Shown: in pieces, positions 1 through 7,374 of the stretch
How positions within the stretch are numbered: position 1 is the stretch's first letter
Layout of the letters: the number at the start of each line of letters is the position of its first letter
From: Flavisolibacter ginsenosidimutans
Lineage (GTDB): Bacteria > Bacteroidota > Bacteroidia > Chitinophagales > Chitinophagaceae
Length of the DNA: 64,000 nucleotides
Reading direction: 5' to 3'
Assembly: GCF_007970805.1 (NCBI RefSeq)
Contig: NZ_CP042433.1
Location: 310,001-374,000, forward strand
Position numbers and translations under genes: made by a program
Notes under the pieces: generated by a model
The model's input: only the letters and a program-made list of their open reading frames with translations
What the model was told of the DNA's origin: nothing
Database searches by the model: none

Positions 1-695
1 TCTACCGTGAAGTTTACGAACTGGCCGGTGCGTATTTGCGGAATGTATTTCTCCGGAACGGTGAAATCAACTTTCAAATTACCTGTTTGGCTAATGGTCG
101 TCATTACCGTTGCGGGACTTACATAAGCGCCTACACTCACCATCCGAAAACCAATCTTGCCGCTAAAGGGTGCACGCACAATGGTTTTGGCAATTTGTGT
201 TTGTACAACGGCCATGTCTGCGGCGGTATTGCTTGTTTGCAATTGCGTGGCTTCGTAGTCCTGTTGGCTGATGCCGCCGATTTTTAAAAGCTCTGCCGAA
301 CGGCTTTCGTTTTGCCGTGCAATTTTTTGCTGCACCTGAAGTTTGCGTAACTGCGCCTGCAGGTCGGCATCATTCAATCTAAACAGCGTAGTGCCTTTGC
401 TTACATAAGCGCCTTCTTTAAAATAGATGCCGGTAATAAGGCCCGCAACCTCCGGGTGAATTTCGGTGGCTTCGGTGGCGGAAATAGAGCCCGGAATTTC
501 GATGTTGTCAAGAAGAGTTGTGGTGGCCACGGTTATGGCTTCTGCCCGAACGGGTGGCCGTTGCGTACCGCCTCCTTTTTGCGTTTGTTGCGCTTCTTTT
601 TTGCGTTCGGTAGAACTACAGGAGAAAAAAAGAAAAAGGCCGAGGCTAAGGATAAGGTTGAGCGTAATGCGATTTAAGTTCATTCGGGGTTGCAT
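1..695 (-). CDS. RND efflux periplasmic adaptor (HlyD/AcrA family), C-terminus outside window
   Basis: Reading the minus strand from ATG at 695 gives an uninterrupted protein to the window edge (about 231 residues seen). It opens with a lipoprotein signal (hydrophobic LILSLGLFLFFSC, Cys about residue 26), so it is probably anchored in the periplasm. The next part has the lipoyl-half motif IEIPGSISATEATEIHPEVA and a coiled-coil hairpin around ISQQDYEATQLQ. The returning lipoyl half reads TIVRAPFSGKIGFRMVSVGAYV and a beta-barrel begins at LKVDFTVPEKYIP. This order is diagnostic of membrane-fusion proteins that link an inner-membrane RND pump to an outer-membrane channel. ATG 683 is an alternative start. 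The pump gene would be expected further left, beyond the window. Substrate cannot be told. Confidence 0.93.
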   Translation of the reverse strand, partial: MQPRMNLNRITLNLILSLGLFLFFSCSSTERKKEAQQTQKGGGTQRPPVRAEAITVATTTLLDNIEIPGSISATEATEIHPEVAGLITGIYFKEGAYVSKGTTLFRLNDADLQAQLRKLQVQQKIARQNESRSAELLKIGGISQQDYEATQLQTSNTAADMAVVQTQIAKTIVRAPFSGKIGFRMVSVGAYVSPATVMTTISQTGNLKVDFTVPEKYIPQIRTGQFVNFTV

Positions 696-790
696 GGCTT
701 AAGGCGCAAAAGTAATCAGGAATGCTTTGCGGAACGGCGTTAATGTTGTGCGGAGGAGTTATCCGTTAACCATAATTAACGTGAGGGAAA

Positions 791-900
791 GTTCACGTGT
801 TGACTTGTTCACTTGTTCACAAGTTCATAAGTCGGTGTCCGAAACCAGAAGGCCGCTTCAATCGTTTAAGACGAACAAGTGAACCCGTGAACAAGTGAAC
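791..900. repeat. Octamer-built inverted repeat, copy A
   Basis: The left arm (791-830) is five consecutive 8-bp words resembling GTTCACTT. The right arm (900 back to 869), read on the other strand, is four more words of the same family. The arms pair imperfectly around a loop of about 38 nt. The element ends directly against the purK stop codon (901-903), so it may also act as a 3' structure or terminator for purK. It shares its architecture, but not its word, with copies at 5136, 15496, 18513 and 61309. Confidence 0.8.
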
Positions 901-2022
901 TTAAGACACCACCTTCAGCAGTTGTTTTACCTTGTTCGCTTTGTGAACAAGGTCTGCTTTTTCGGCGCTGATCACGGTAACGTGCCCCATTTTTCGCCCC
1001 GGTTTTGTATGCGTTTTGCCGTAAATGTGAACGAAGGCGTTATCAATTTGCAGTACGTCGTTTAACCCTTCGTATTTGGCCGGACCGCTGTAACCTTCGC
1101 TGCCCACAAGGTTGATCATGGCTGAAGAAAAAATGGCTTTTGTATTGCCCAGCGGATAGCCGAGAAGAATGCGCCACAGCATGTCAAACTGCGAACTGTA
1201 ATGTGCTTCAATGGTATGGTGTCCGCTGTTGTGCACCCGCGGCGCGGTTTCGTTCACCAGCACGTCGTCATTTTCATCCACGAACAATTCAACGGCGAAC
1301 AATCCCGGCGAGCCGAAGTTGCGAACAACCGACAGCGCAATAGCTTCCACTTTCCACAATACCTTTTGCGAAATGTCGGCGGGAGAAAGCTGGTAATCCA
1401 GCAGGTTTAAATCTTTGTTGAAGATCATTTCCACCGGCGGATACAAAGCGGTTTTTCCGTCCTGACCTACGGCCACGATTTGCGCCACTTCTTTTTTGAG
1501 CCTTACTTTTTTTTCCAGCACGCTTTCTTCTTCAAAACCTTTGTGCGCATCGTTAAGGCTTTCAATTATTTCAACGCCTTTCCCGTCGTAGCCGCCTTCG
1601 GCTAATTTTTGCACGGCGGGCAAAAGGTGTTGGTGCAAAGCGATTTCATTGCGGTGCGAAAGAATGGAATAGGCTGCCGTGGGTATGCTGTGTTGGGAAT
1701 AATATTTTTTTTGCGCTGCCTTGTTTTTAATAATTCGTAGCACGGAAGGCTTTGGAAAAATTTTCACGCCTTCGCTTTCCAGTTTTTCCAGGGCCTCAAT
1801 GTTTACGTTTTCGATTTCTATGGTTACGGCATCAAGCGATTTTCCAAAATTGTAAACGGTGTCAAAATCGCGGATGCTGCCTTTTACGAAATACCGGCAT
1901 AAATGAGCCGCCGGACAATCATCGTCGGCTTCCAGCACGTGCGTTTCCACGGGATAATTTGCCGCGGCCTGCAACAACATTCTGCCCAATTGTCCGCCGC
2001 CAAGGATACCTACTTTTTGCAT
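901..2022 (-). CDS. purK: 5-(carboxyamino)imidazole ribonucleotide synthase
   Basis: PurK uses ATP and bicarbonate to carboxylate aminoimidazole ribonucleotide to N5-CAIR, a cytoplasmic step of de novo purine synthesis. The 373 residues are the normal family length. The N-terminal nucleotide-fold motif is GILGGGQLGRMLLQAA (about 5-20), the ATP-grasp glycine loop is LAEGGYDGKGVEII (about 140-153), and the C-terminal metal/ATP site is NETAPRVHNSGHHTIEA. The gene stands alone: no purE is adjacent within the window. A divergent esterase gene begins 95 bp upstream and an octamer inverted repeat abuts the stop codon. Identification is firm. Confidence 0.97.
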   Translation of the reverse strand: MQKVGILGGGQLGRMLLQAAANYPVETHVLEADDDCPAAHLCRYFVKGSIRDFDTVYNFGKSLDAVTIEIENVNIEALEKLESEGVKIFPKPSVLRIIKNKAAQKKYYSQHSIPTAAYSILSHRNEIALHQHLLPAVQKLAEGGYDGKGVEIIESLNDAHKGFEEESVLEKKVRLKKEVAQIVAVGQDGKTALYPPVEMIFNKDLNLLDYQLSPADISQKVLWKVEAIALSVVRNFGSPGLFAVELFVDENDDVLVNETAPRVHNSGHHTIEAHYSSQFDMLWRILLGYPLGNTKAIFSSAMINLVGSEGYSGPAKYEGLNDVLQIDNAFVHIYGKTHTKPGRKMGHVTVISAEKADLVHKANKVKQLLKVVS

Positions 2023-2117
2023 GGCGCAAATGTAAAGGCAACAAGGTTTGCCGGAAACAAATCTTCGGGCTTCTTCAATGTGGCGCAGGACTTGATGCGC
2101 TGTCGTAAACGGGTTTT

Positions 2118-3377
2118 ATGCATACACTTGCTTCTGCGGTCGACCTCGATGCTTTGCTTGACGACATTGGTGATCGCCCCGTGGTAATGCTTGGCGAAGC
2201 TTCTCACGGCACACACGAATTTTACACCTGGCGCACGGCCATTTCCAAACGTTTGATCCAGGAAAAGGGTTTCAACTTTATTGCCGTGGAAGGTGACTGG
2301 CCGGATTGTTACAAAATCAACCGTTACGTAAAAGGCTACAAAGACGGCGGCGACAACATCAGCGAAGTGCTGCATAATTTCGACCGCTGGCCCACGTGGA
2401 TGTGGGCGAATTGGGAAGTGGCGGCATTGGCAGAATGGTTGAAAGAACACAACGCAACAAAGCCCCTGAATAAAAAAGTCGGCTTTTATGGGCTTGATGT
2501 TTACAGTCTTTGGGACAGCATGTACGCCATGATGGATTACCTGGAAAAAGAAGATCCGCAGGCGGCGCAATCGGTAAAAAAGGCCATCAAATGTTTTGAG
2601 CCTTTTGAGGAAAACGAGCAGGCTTACGCAAGGTATTCGCTAACCGAACATTCCTGCCGTGACAAGGTGCTTGCGCTGTTGAAAGAAATTCGCACCAAAG
2701 CGCAGTTTTTGGACGGCGACCGCGAAGCCGGATTTAACACCGAACAAAATGCGTTGATTGCCGTGAATGCAGAGAAGTACTATACAACCATGATAAGCTT
2801 CGACAACGAAAGCTGGAACGTTCGCGACCGGCACATGATGGAAACGCTTGACCGCTTGTTGAAATTTCACGGCAACGGCGCAAAAGGAATTGTGTGGGAA
2901 CACAACACGCACATTGGCGACGCAAGGGCAACAGACATGAAGCGTGCCGGCATGGTAAACATTGGCCAATTGGCACGGGAGGAATACGGCATCAACAAGG
3001 TTTATTTGGCCGGTTTTGGTTCGTACACAGGAACGGTGATTGCCGGCGACGAATGGGGCGCACCCATGCAAGTGATGGATGTGCCGGAGGCAAGAGAAGG
3101 CAGCGTAGAGCACAGCCTGCACCGCGAAAACAAAGAAGACCGTTACCTGCTTTTTAATACGGAAGACATACGTTCAATGTACGGTACAGCTATTCGCCAC
3201 AGAGCGATTGGCGTGGTGTACAATCCGCAGGCCGAACGCTACGGCAATTACGTTCCGTCGGTGATGGCTAACCGTTACGATGCCTTTATTTATCTGGACG
3301 AAACAAGGGCTTTGCACCCGCTACACTTAAAGCCACACGATAAAAAAATGCCGGAGACGTACCCGTTTAATTACTGA
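2118..3377 (+). CDS. Erythromycin esterase family protein
   Basis: The 419-residue protein belongs to the EreA/EreB-like hydrolase family. Visible family motifs are LGEASHGTHEFYTWR (about 24-38, with the catalytic-type Glu and His), VEGDWPDCYKINRY (about 58-71) and the central VWEHNTHIGDAR (about 258-269). No signal peptide is seen, so it is probably cytoplasmic. Characterised Ere enzymes hydrolyse the macrolide lactone ring, but most chromosomal homologues have unknown substrates, so resistance should not be assumed. It is divergent from purK, and its 3' end overlaps the convergent PH-domain gene by 7 bp. Confidence 0.88.
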   Translation: MHTLASAVDLDALLDDIGDRPVVMLGEASHGTHEFYTWRTAISKRLIQEKGFNFIAVEGDWPDCYKINRYVKGYKDGGDNISEVLHNFDRWPTWMWANWEVAALAEWLKEHNATKPLNKKVGFYGLDVYSLWDSMYAMMDYLEKEDPQAAQSVKKAIKCFEPFEENEQAYARYSLTEHSCRDKVLALLKEIRTKAQFLDGDREAGFNTEQNALIAVNAEKYYTTMISFDNESWNVRDRHMMETLDRLLKFHGNGAKGIVWEHNTHIGDARATDMKRAGMVNIGQLAREEYGINKVYLAGFGSYTGTVIAGDEWGAPMQVMDVPEAREGSVEHSLHRENKEDRYLLFNTEDIRSMYGTAIRHRAIGVVYNPQAERYGNYVPSVMANRYDAFIYLDETRALHPLHLKPHDKKMPETYPFNY

Positions 3378-3862
3378 TTGAGGTCGTGGATTAAAACATT
3401 ATCAGTGCCCCAGCGTTTGCGTTGGCGGCAAACTTCGGCATTGTTGCGAACCTGGTCTTTAATCCAATGCGGTTTGTTGTAAGCGTTGAAATGGAGTTTT
3501 CCTTCGGCTTCGTCGGTGCTGTAAATAATCACATTTCCCACGCCAAACAAGCGGTAGAAAAATGGTTCTTCAATCGACGTATCTCTTACGCGGTATAACT
3601 CTGTTTCGTTGGTGATTTTGGTAAACACGCCGGAGCGGATGATGAGCCGCTGGTCGGTCAAGGTAAGCTTGGTGGACGTTACTTCCACCCATTTCCAAAA
3701 AGCATAAATGACAGGAGCGAGTAACAGCAGCAGCAAAATTTTTTTGCCGGTTATGATTGTCAAGGCGATTATGGCCGCAAAGCCAAGAAAGGCAAACACA
3801 AAGTTCTTCAGGTTCACAATCTGCGACGGATTGCATTCGTGAACGGTTACTTCAGGTTCCAT
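3371..3862 (-). CDS. PH domain-containing membrane protein (YdbS/DUF304-like)
   Basis: A 163-residue protein with two adjacent hydrophobic segments (about 20-58) followed by a bacterial PH-like domain. That domain contains TKLTLTDQRLIIRSGVFTK and IEEPFFYRLFGVGNVIIYS, the pattern of the DUF304/bPH_2 family. Members are small inner-membrane proteins of unclear function. The gene converges on the esterase gene and overlaps its end by 7 bp. ATG 3862 is the only well-placed start. The divergent spacer to hppD (3863-4002) holds a promoter-like box on the plus strand. Confidence 0.85.
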   Translation of the reverse strand: MEPEVTVHECNPSQIVNLKNFVFAFLGFAAIIALTIITGKKILLLLLLAPVIYAFWKWVEVTSTKLTLTDQRLIIRSGVFTKITNETELYRVRDTSIEEPFFYRLFGVGNVIIYSTDEAEGKLHFNAYNKPHWIKDQVRNNAEVCRQRKRWGTDNVLIHDLNQ

Positions 3863-3871
3863 GAATAAAAA

Positions 3872-3898
3872 TTTGTCGTGCCAAGTTAGCTAAATTTG
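3872..3898 (+). promoter_or_regulatory. Putative Bacteroidota promoter of hppD
   Basis: TAAATTTG (3891-3898) fits the Bacteroidota -7 consensus TAnnTTTG exactly. A TTTG at 3872-3875 could serve as the -33 element, although the 15-nt spacing is shorter than the usual 17-23. The start codon of hppD lies about 105 nt downstream. This rests on consensus matching only. Confidence 0.45.
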
Positions 3899-4002
3899 TA
3901 CGCAACGAATTGCTAAGAAGAGAGACATCTAAACAGCAAACCGACAATTGGTTTCCGTCGTTGCCTTCTTCTTTTCTGCAGTAAAAATGAAAATCTTGCA
4001 AT

Positions 4003-5136
4003 ATGAACACAATCACAGCCCAAAAGAAATCACCGCAAACAACAACCGATTTTCTCCCGCTTCAGGGAACCGATTACGTGGAATTTTACGTAGGCAATGC
4101 CAAGCAGGCGGCGCATTATTACATGAGTGCCTTCGGTTTTCAGGCCCTTGGTTACAGCGGCCCTGAAACAGGCGATAAGGAGAAAGTGAGCTACGCGGTG
4201 CGCCAGCACAAACTGACCTTTGTTTTAACGACTCCGCTTCGTTCAAACAACGAAATAGCCGACCATATTTATAAGCATGGCGACGGTGTTAAGTTTTTAG
4301 CCCTGCGGGTAGATGATGCAACAGCGGCCTGGGAAGAAACCACAAAACGCGGCGGCAAGAGTTATCTCGAACCGAAGCGGCTCCAAGACAAGGACGGCGA
4401 AGTGGTGCTCAGCGGCATTCACACCTACGGCGATACGGTGCATCTTTTTGTTGAACGAAAAGCTTACAGCGGCGCGTTTATGCCGGGCTTTCGTGCCTGG
4501 AGCAATCCGCATTTTGTGCCAAAGGACACCGGCCTTTTGTACGTGGATCATTGCGTGGGCAACGTGGGTTGGAACCAGATGAATCCTTGGGTGAAATTTT
4601 ACGAAGAGGTGATGGGCTTTCGCAACATTTTGTCCTTTGACGACAACGACATTTCAACGGAGTATTCGGCACTGATGAGCAAAGTAATGAGTAACGGCAA
4701 CGGCTATGTGAAGTTTCCCATCAACGAACCCGCCGAAGGAAAGAAGAAATCGCAAGTGGAAGAATACCTTGAATTCTACGACGGTGAAGGCGTGCAGCAC
4801 GTGGCGCTTGCTACAAACGATATTGTGGCAACGGTGCGTGAATTAAAGAGCCGCGGCGTTGAGTTTTTGCAAGTGCCAACTACTTATTACGACGATTTAT
4901 TGGACAGGGTAGGGGCAATAGACGAAGACCTTGAGCCGTTAAAGGAACTGGGTATTTTAGTGGATCGTGATAACGAAGGCTACCTGTTGCAACTCTTCTC
5001 CAAACCCGTGGAAGACCGGCCGACGCTTTTCTTTGAAATCATCCAGCGCAAAGGCGCCAAGAGTTTTGGCAAAGGCAATTTTAAAGCTTTGTTTGAAGCC
5101 ATCGAAAGAGAACAAGCCGAGCGGGGCAATCTTTAG
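4003..5136 (+). CDS. hppD: 4-hydroxyphenylpyruvate dioxygenase
   Basis: This non-heme Fe(II) enzyme converts 4-hydroxyphenylpyruvate to homogentisate in tyrosine catabolism. The 377-residue protein carries two glyoxalase-fold halves. The expected iron ligands are visible: H183 in LLYVDHCVGNVGW, H266 in GVQHVALATND, and E345 in PTLFFEIIQRKG. The family C-terminal helix GNFKALFEAIEREQ is intact. No homogentisate dioxygenase or fumarylacetoacetase gene is next to it, so the pathway is split across the genome. An octamer inverted repeat begins on the last base of its stop codon. Confident call. Confidence 0.97.
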   Translation: MNTITAQKKSPQTTTDFLPLQGTDYVEFYVGNAKQAAHYYMSAFGFQALGYSGPETGDKEKVSYAVRQHKLTFVLTTPLRSNNEIADHIYKHGDGVKFLALRVDDATAAWEETTKRGGKSYLEPKRLQDKDGEVVLSGIHTYGDTVHLFVERKAYSGAFMPGFRAWSNPHFVPKDTGLLYVDHCVGNVGWNQMNPWVKFYEEVMGFRNILSFDDNDISTEYSALMSKVMSNGNGYVKFPINEPAEGKKKSQVEEYLEFYDGEGVQHVALATNDIVATVRELKSRGVEFLQVPTTYYDDLLDRVGAIDEDLEPLKELGILVDRDNEGYLLQLFSKPVEDRPTLFFEIIQRKGAKSFGKGNFKALFEAIEREQAERGNL

Positions 5137-5220
5137 TTGATCGGTTGATTAGTGAGATTGGTAAGACCAAAAACAACCGCCGTTAACCAATCAACTGCTT
5201 CACTAATCAACTGATTAACC
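5136..5220. repeat. Octamer-built inverted repeat, copy B
   Basis: The left arm (5136-5168) has words GTTGATCG and GTTGATTA followed by two more degenerate words. The right arm (5219 back to 5180) has five consecutive 8-bp words of the same GTTGATTA family on the opposite strand. The words are a circular permutation of those in copy E at 61309. It begins at the hppD stop codon and ends 70 bp before the next gene, so it could double as a terminator or 3' stabilising structure. Confidence 0.8.
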
Positions 5221-5289
5221 ACCCTTGCCGATTTTTGAATTTTTCTTTGCACAGAAACGCAGAACTTTCCACCCTAAAGCAGTCGCGGA

Positions 5290-6444
5290 ATGAGAACCCT
5301 TGTATTGAGTATTTTTCTTTGCTTTTCTTTTTACAGCTTCGGGCAAGGCACGCAGGCTTCCTTTGTTGATTTTCAGCGCGGCTTTTCGCGGCCCTCTGTT
5401 GCCATGCAAAACAAATTGGATACGCTGCAAAAGCAGTTTCTTGCCAAAGGATTGCAGTGGCCGGTGAAGTTTATGTACATCCGCTCGTTCAAGTACGACG
5501 GACAACTGGAAGTGTGGGTTAGCAACGGCCGCAAAGAGCCGTTCAAACTATTTAAAACGTACCGCGTTTGCGCCATGGCTGGATCACTTGGTCCCAAGCG
5601 CATGGAAGGCGATTACCAGGTGCCCGAAGGTTTTTATTACATCAACGAGTTTAATCCCAACAGTAATTATTATTTGTCGCTCGGCATCAATTATCCAAAT
5701 ACATCGGATAGAATTCTATCTGATCCGGTACGGCCGGGCGGTGACATTTACATTCACGGCAATTGCGTAACAGTGGGGTGCATTCCCATCAACGACCAGC
5801 AAATTGAAGAACTTTACACGTTGGCCGCTCACGCAAAAAGTTCCGGGCAGGACTTTATTCCTGTGCACATTTTTCCCGTTCGATATAGCAACAGACGAAG
5901 CGCTGACTATCTTGCCGAGTTGACCAAAAAGGACGAAAAGCTTAAAATCTTTGCGTCAAAACTGGAGGCTGTTTACGACCACTTTGAAGCCACGCACCAG
6001 TTGCCGGTTATCATGACCGACAATCAGGGAGAATATCAGTTTGACGGCCTGACCAAAAAAATCCAGGCTGCACAACCGGTGGCAAAACCCAGGAAAGCTT
6101 CTGTGCATCACCGTCAACGGGTCATCACGCAATTGGTCGATGTGGTATTGCAATGGCCGCAGTTTCAGGGCGGCGGACAGGCTTTTTTAAAATACCTGGA
6201 TCAATTGGGCAAAAGCGTTTCCGCGTCTTTGCCACAGGGCGTGACCAAAGCCAATGTGGTTGTTGAATTTATTGTTGATACGGACGGTGTGCCCACAAAC
6301 TTTAAAATGATTCAGGGAGTAAACGAGGCTTTTGATGACGACCTGATAACCGTACTTGAACAAATGCCGCAATGGGAGCCTGCTATACTGGACGGCAAGC
6401 CCGTTGCAAAAAAGCTCCGACAAAGTTTTGTTGTGTCGAAATAA
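5290..6444 (+). CDS. Secreted L,D-transpeptidase (YafK/YkuD type) with C-terminal TonB-like domain
   Basis: The 384-residue protein starts with a signal peptide (MRTLVLSIFLCFSFYSFGQG). Residues about 60-215 are a YkuD/YafK L,D-transpeptidase domain: the active-site motif is IHGNCVTVGCIPI with H156 and nucleophile C164, preceded by GDYQVPEGFYYINEFNP. Such enzymes crosslink peptidoglycan or attach proteins to it in the periplasm. After a linker, residues about 300-384 look like a TonB C-terminal domain (VVVEFIVDTDG and a final hydrophobic strand). That domain is usually found at the end of energy-transducing TonB proteins. There is no N-terminal TM anchor of TonB type, so the domain is probably used for binding. 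A terminator hairpin follows the stop codon. Confidence 0.85.
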   Translation: MRTLVLSIFLCFSFYSFGQGTQASFVDFQRGFSRPSVAMQNKLDTLQKQFLAKGLQWPVKFMYIRSFKYDGQLEVWVSNGRKEPFKLFKTYRVCAMAGSLGPKRMEGDYQVPEGFYYINEFNPNSNYYLSLGINYPNTSDRILSDPVRPGGDIYIHGNCVTVGCIPINDQQIEELYTLAAHAKSSGQDFIPVHIFPVRYSNRRSADYLAELTKKDEKLKIFASKLEAVYDHFEATHQLPVIMTDNQGEYQFDGLTKKIQAAQPVAKPRKASVHHRQRVITQLVDVVLQWPQFQGGGQAFLKYLDQLGKSVSASLPQGVTKANVVVEFIVDTDGVPTNFKMIQGVNEAFDDDLITVLEQMPQWEPAILDGKPVAKKLRQSFVVSK

Positions 6445-6464
6445 AACAAGAAGGAAGGAATAGC

Positions 6465-6488
6465 AAAGCAGCCTAAAGCTGCTTTTTT
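6465..6488 (+). terminator. Rho-independent terminator after the L,D-transpeptidase gene
   Basis: AAAGCAGC pairs with GCTGCTTT across the loop CTAAA, and the right arm runs into a T tract. It lies about 20 nt after the stop codon at 6444. Confidence 0.8.
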
Positions 6489-6654
6489 GTATGCGTAATT
6501 CTACGAAGAAGAGAAGGGGAAATTGCAGTTTATTTCTTCGTTGCTTTACCCTTCCCGGTATAATAATCATACGAAAAAATTAGGGCAAAACTGCCATTGC
6601 CCAGCAAGCTTGGCCATACTATTTTTGTTCTGTCAAACAATCAAAACCAATACC

Positions 6655-6849
6655 TGAGAAAAGCCGAGACTAACTTCTTTCCTATTGAAAACCGATATAA
6701 ATCCAACGTCCTGAGAACCACGTTTAATCCAGTATCTATTGAAGCCCGTTTTTGATCACGTATCCTGAAAAGCCCAGTCCAATCCTACTGAAAGCTACAG
6801 GCGTCCAACGAAATGAAAATCCGGACAACGCTACCATGAACCCGCCTGA
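6655..6849. repeat. Degenerate tandem array, about eight units of 23-31 bp
   Basis: The anchor TGA recurs at 6655, 6686, 6712, 6740, 6766, 6789, 6814 and 6837. Most copies are preceded by ATCC, GTCC or ATCTA and followed by AAA/GAA and then a CCG- or GCC-containing stretch (for example TTGAAAACCGAT and TTGAAGCCCGTT). The units have clearly diverged, so this is an old array. No open frame explains it, because the anchors include in-frame stops. It fills most of the 460-bp gene-free gap between the L,D-transpeptidase and the next gene. Function unknown. Confidence 0.6.
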
Positions 6850-6856
6850 AATAATT

Positions 6857-6883
6857 ATCCCGCCGAAAGGCGGGATTGTTTTT
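6857..6883. terminator. Terminator-type hairpin ending the repeat array
   Basis: ATCCCGCC (6857-6864), loop GAAA, then GGCGGGAT (6869-6876), followed on the plus strand by TGTTTTT. This 8-bp stem with a tetraloop is a good intrinsic terminator. It lies 22 bp downstream of the convergent minus-strand gene at 6905, so it may serve both strands. Confidence 0.75.
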
Positions 6884-6904
6884 ATGTGTTTTTCACTGTT
6901 TGCG

Positions 6905-7198
6905 TCAAGCTGCATAATTCCCTTCTCTAAGATTGTCGCTGTCCTTTCTTATAACAAGCCGTGGTTGCAGATTACCCGAATGCAGGGTTTTAAGTTTTTC
7001 CGCTGTGTTGTAAGCCATCACCGAAACCGGTTCTTCCGTTTCATTCTGGTAAAAGATTTCAATCAACAAGTCGTGTAATTCGTAAAGGTCAATGACGAAG
7101 TTTCCTTCTTTGCGTGTTTGGAGAAAAAGACCGTGTTGCATAATCAAGTCGGCTTGCTGCAGGTAATTTAACCGGTAAAAACTTGCTGTTGTAACCAT
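6905..7198 (-). CDS. Small conserved-type hypothetical protein
   Basis: A 97-residue soluble protein without signal or membrane segment. Its middle (NFVIDLYELHDLLIEIFYQ) and the segment VSVMAYNTAEKLKTL look like a compact alpha/beta fold. The pattern resembles small hypothetical proteins I associate with Chitinophagaceae, but I cannot attach a function. It stands alone on the minus strand with a terminator-like hairpin at its 3' end. The 176-bp spacer upstream shows nothing recognisable. Confidence 0.65.
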   Translation of the reverse strand: MVTTASFYRLNYLQQADLIMQHGLFLQTRKEGNFVIDLYELHDLLIEIFYQNETEEPVSVMAYNTAEKLKTLHSGNLQPRLVIRKDSDNLREGNYAA

Positions 7199-7374
7199 AT
7201 AAGCGGCATTACATATATTGATTTAGCAGTTTTTGTGCCAACGATATCCGCTGATAAAACCGCGGTGAAACACAGTGAAACAAGCCAGCAGAAGGGGCGA
7301 TTGGGTAACGGATTGGGGAAATGAAAGCCATCCGGAAACAAAATTAAGCACGACCGACAGTCATATTCGTTCTT

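Noticed and set aside
456..702. Plus-strand open frames across the RND adaptor gene
   Set aside because: They are antisense shadows of the clear minus-strand adaptor, with low-complexity Arg/Lys runs.
2010..2570. Minus-strand open frame of 186 codons over the esterase gene
   Set aside because: It is fully antisense to a well-supported gene and has no recognisable protein features.
2118..3377. Calling the esterase-family gene a macrolide resistance determinant
   Set aside because: Only family membership is visible. Chromosomal homologues have varied or unknown substrates, and there is no mobile or resistance context.
6655..6849. CRISPR array
   Set aside because: Unit length varies from 23 to 31 bp, repeats are strongly degenerate, there are no constant spacers, and no cas genes are present.
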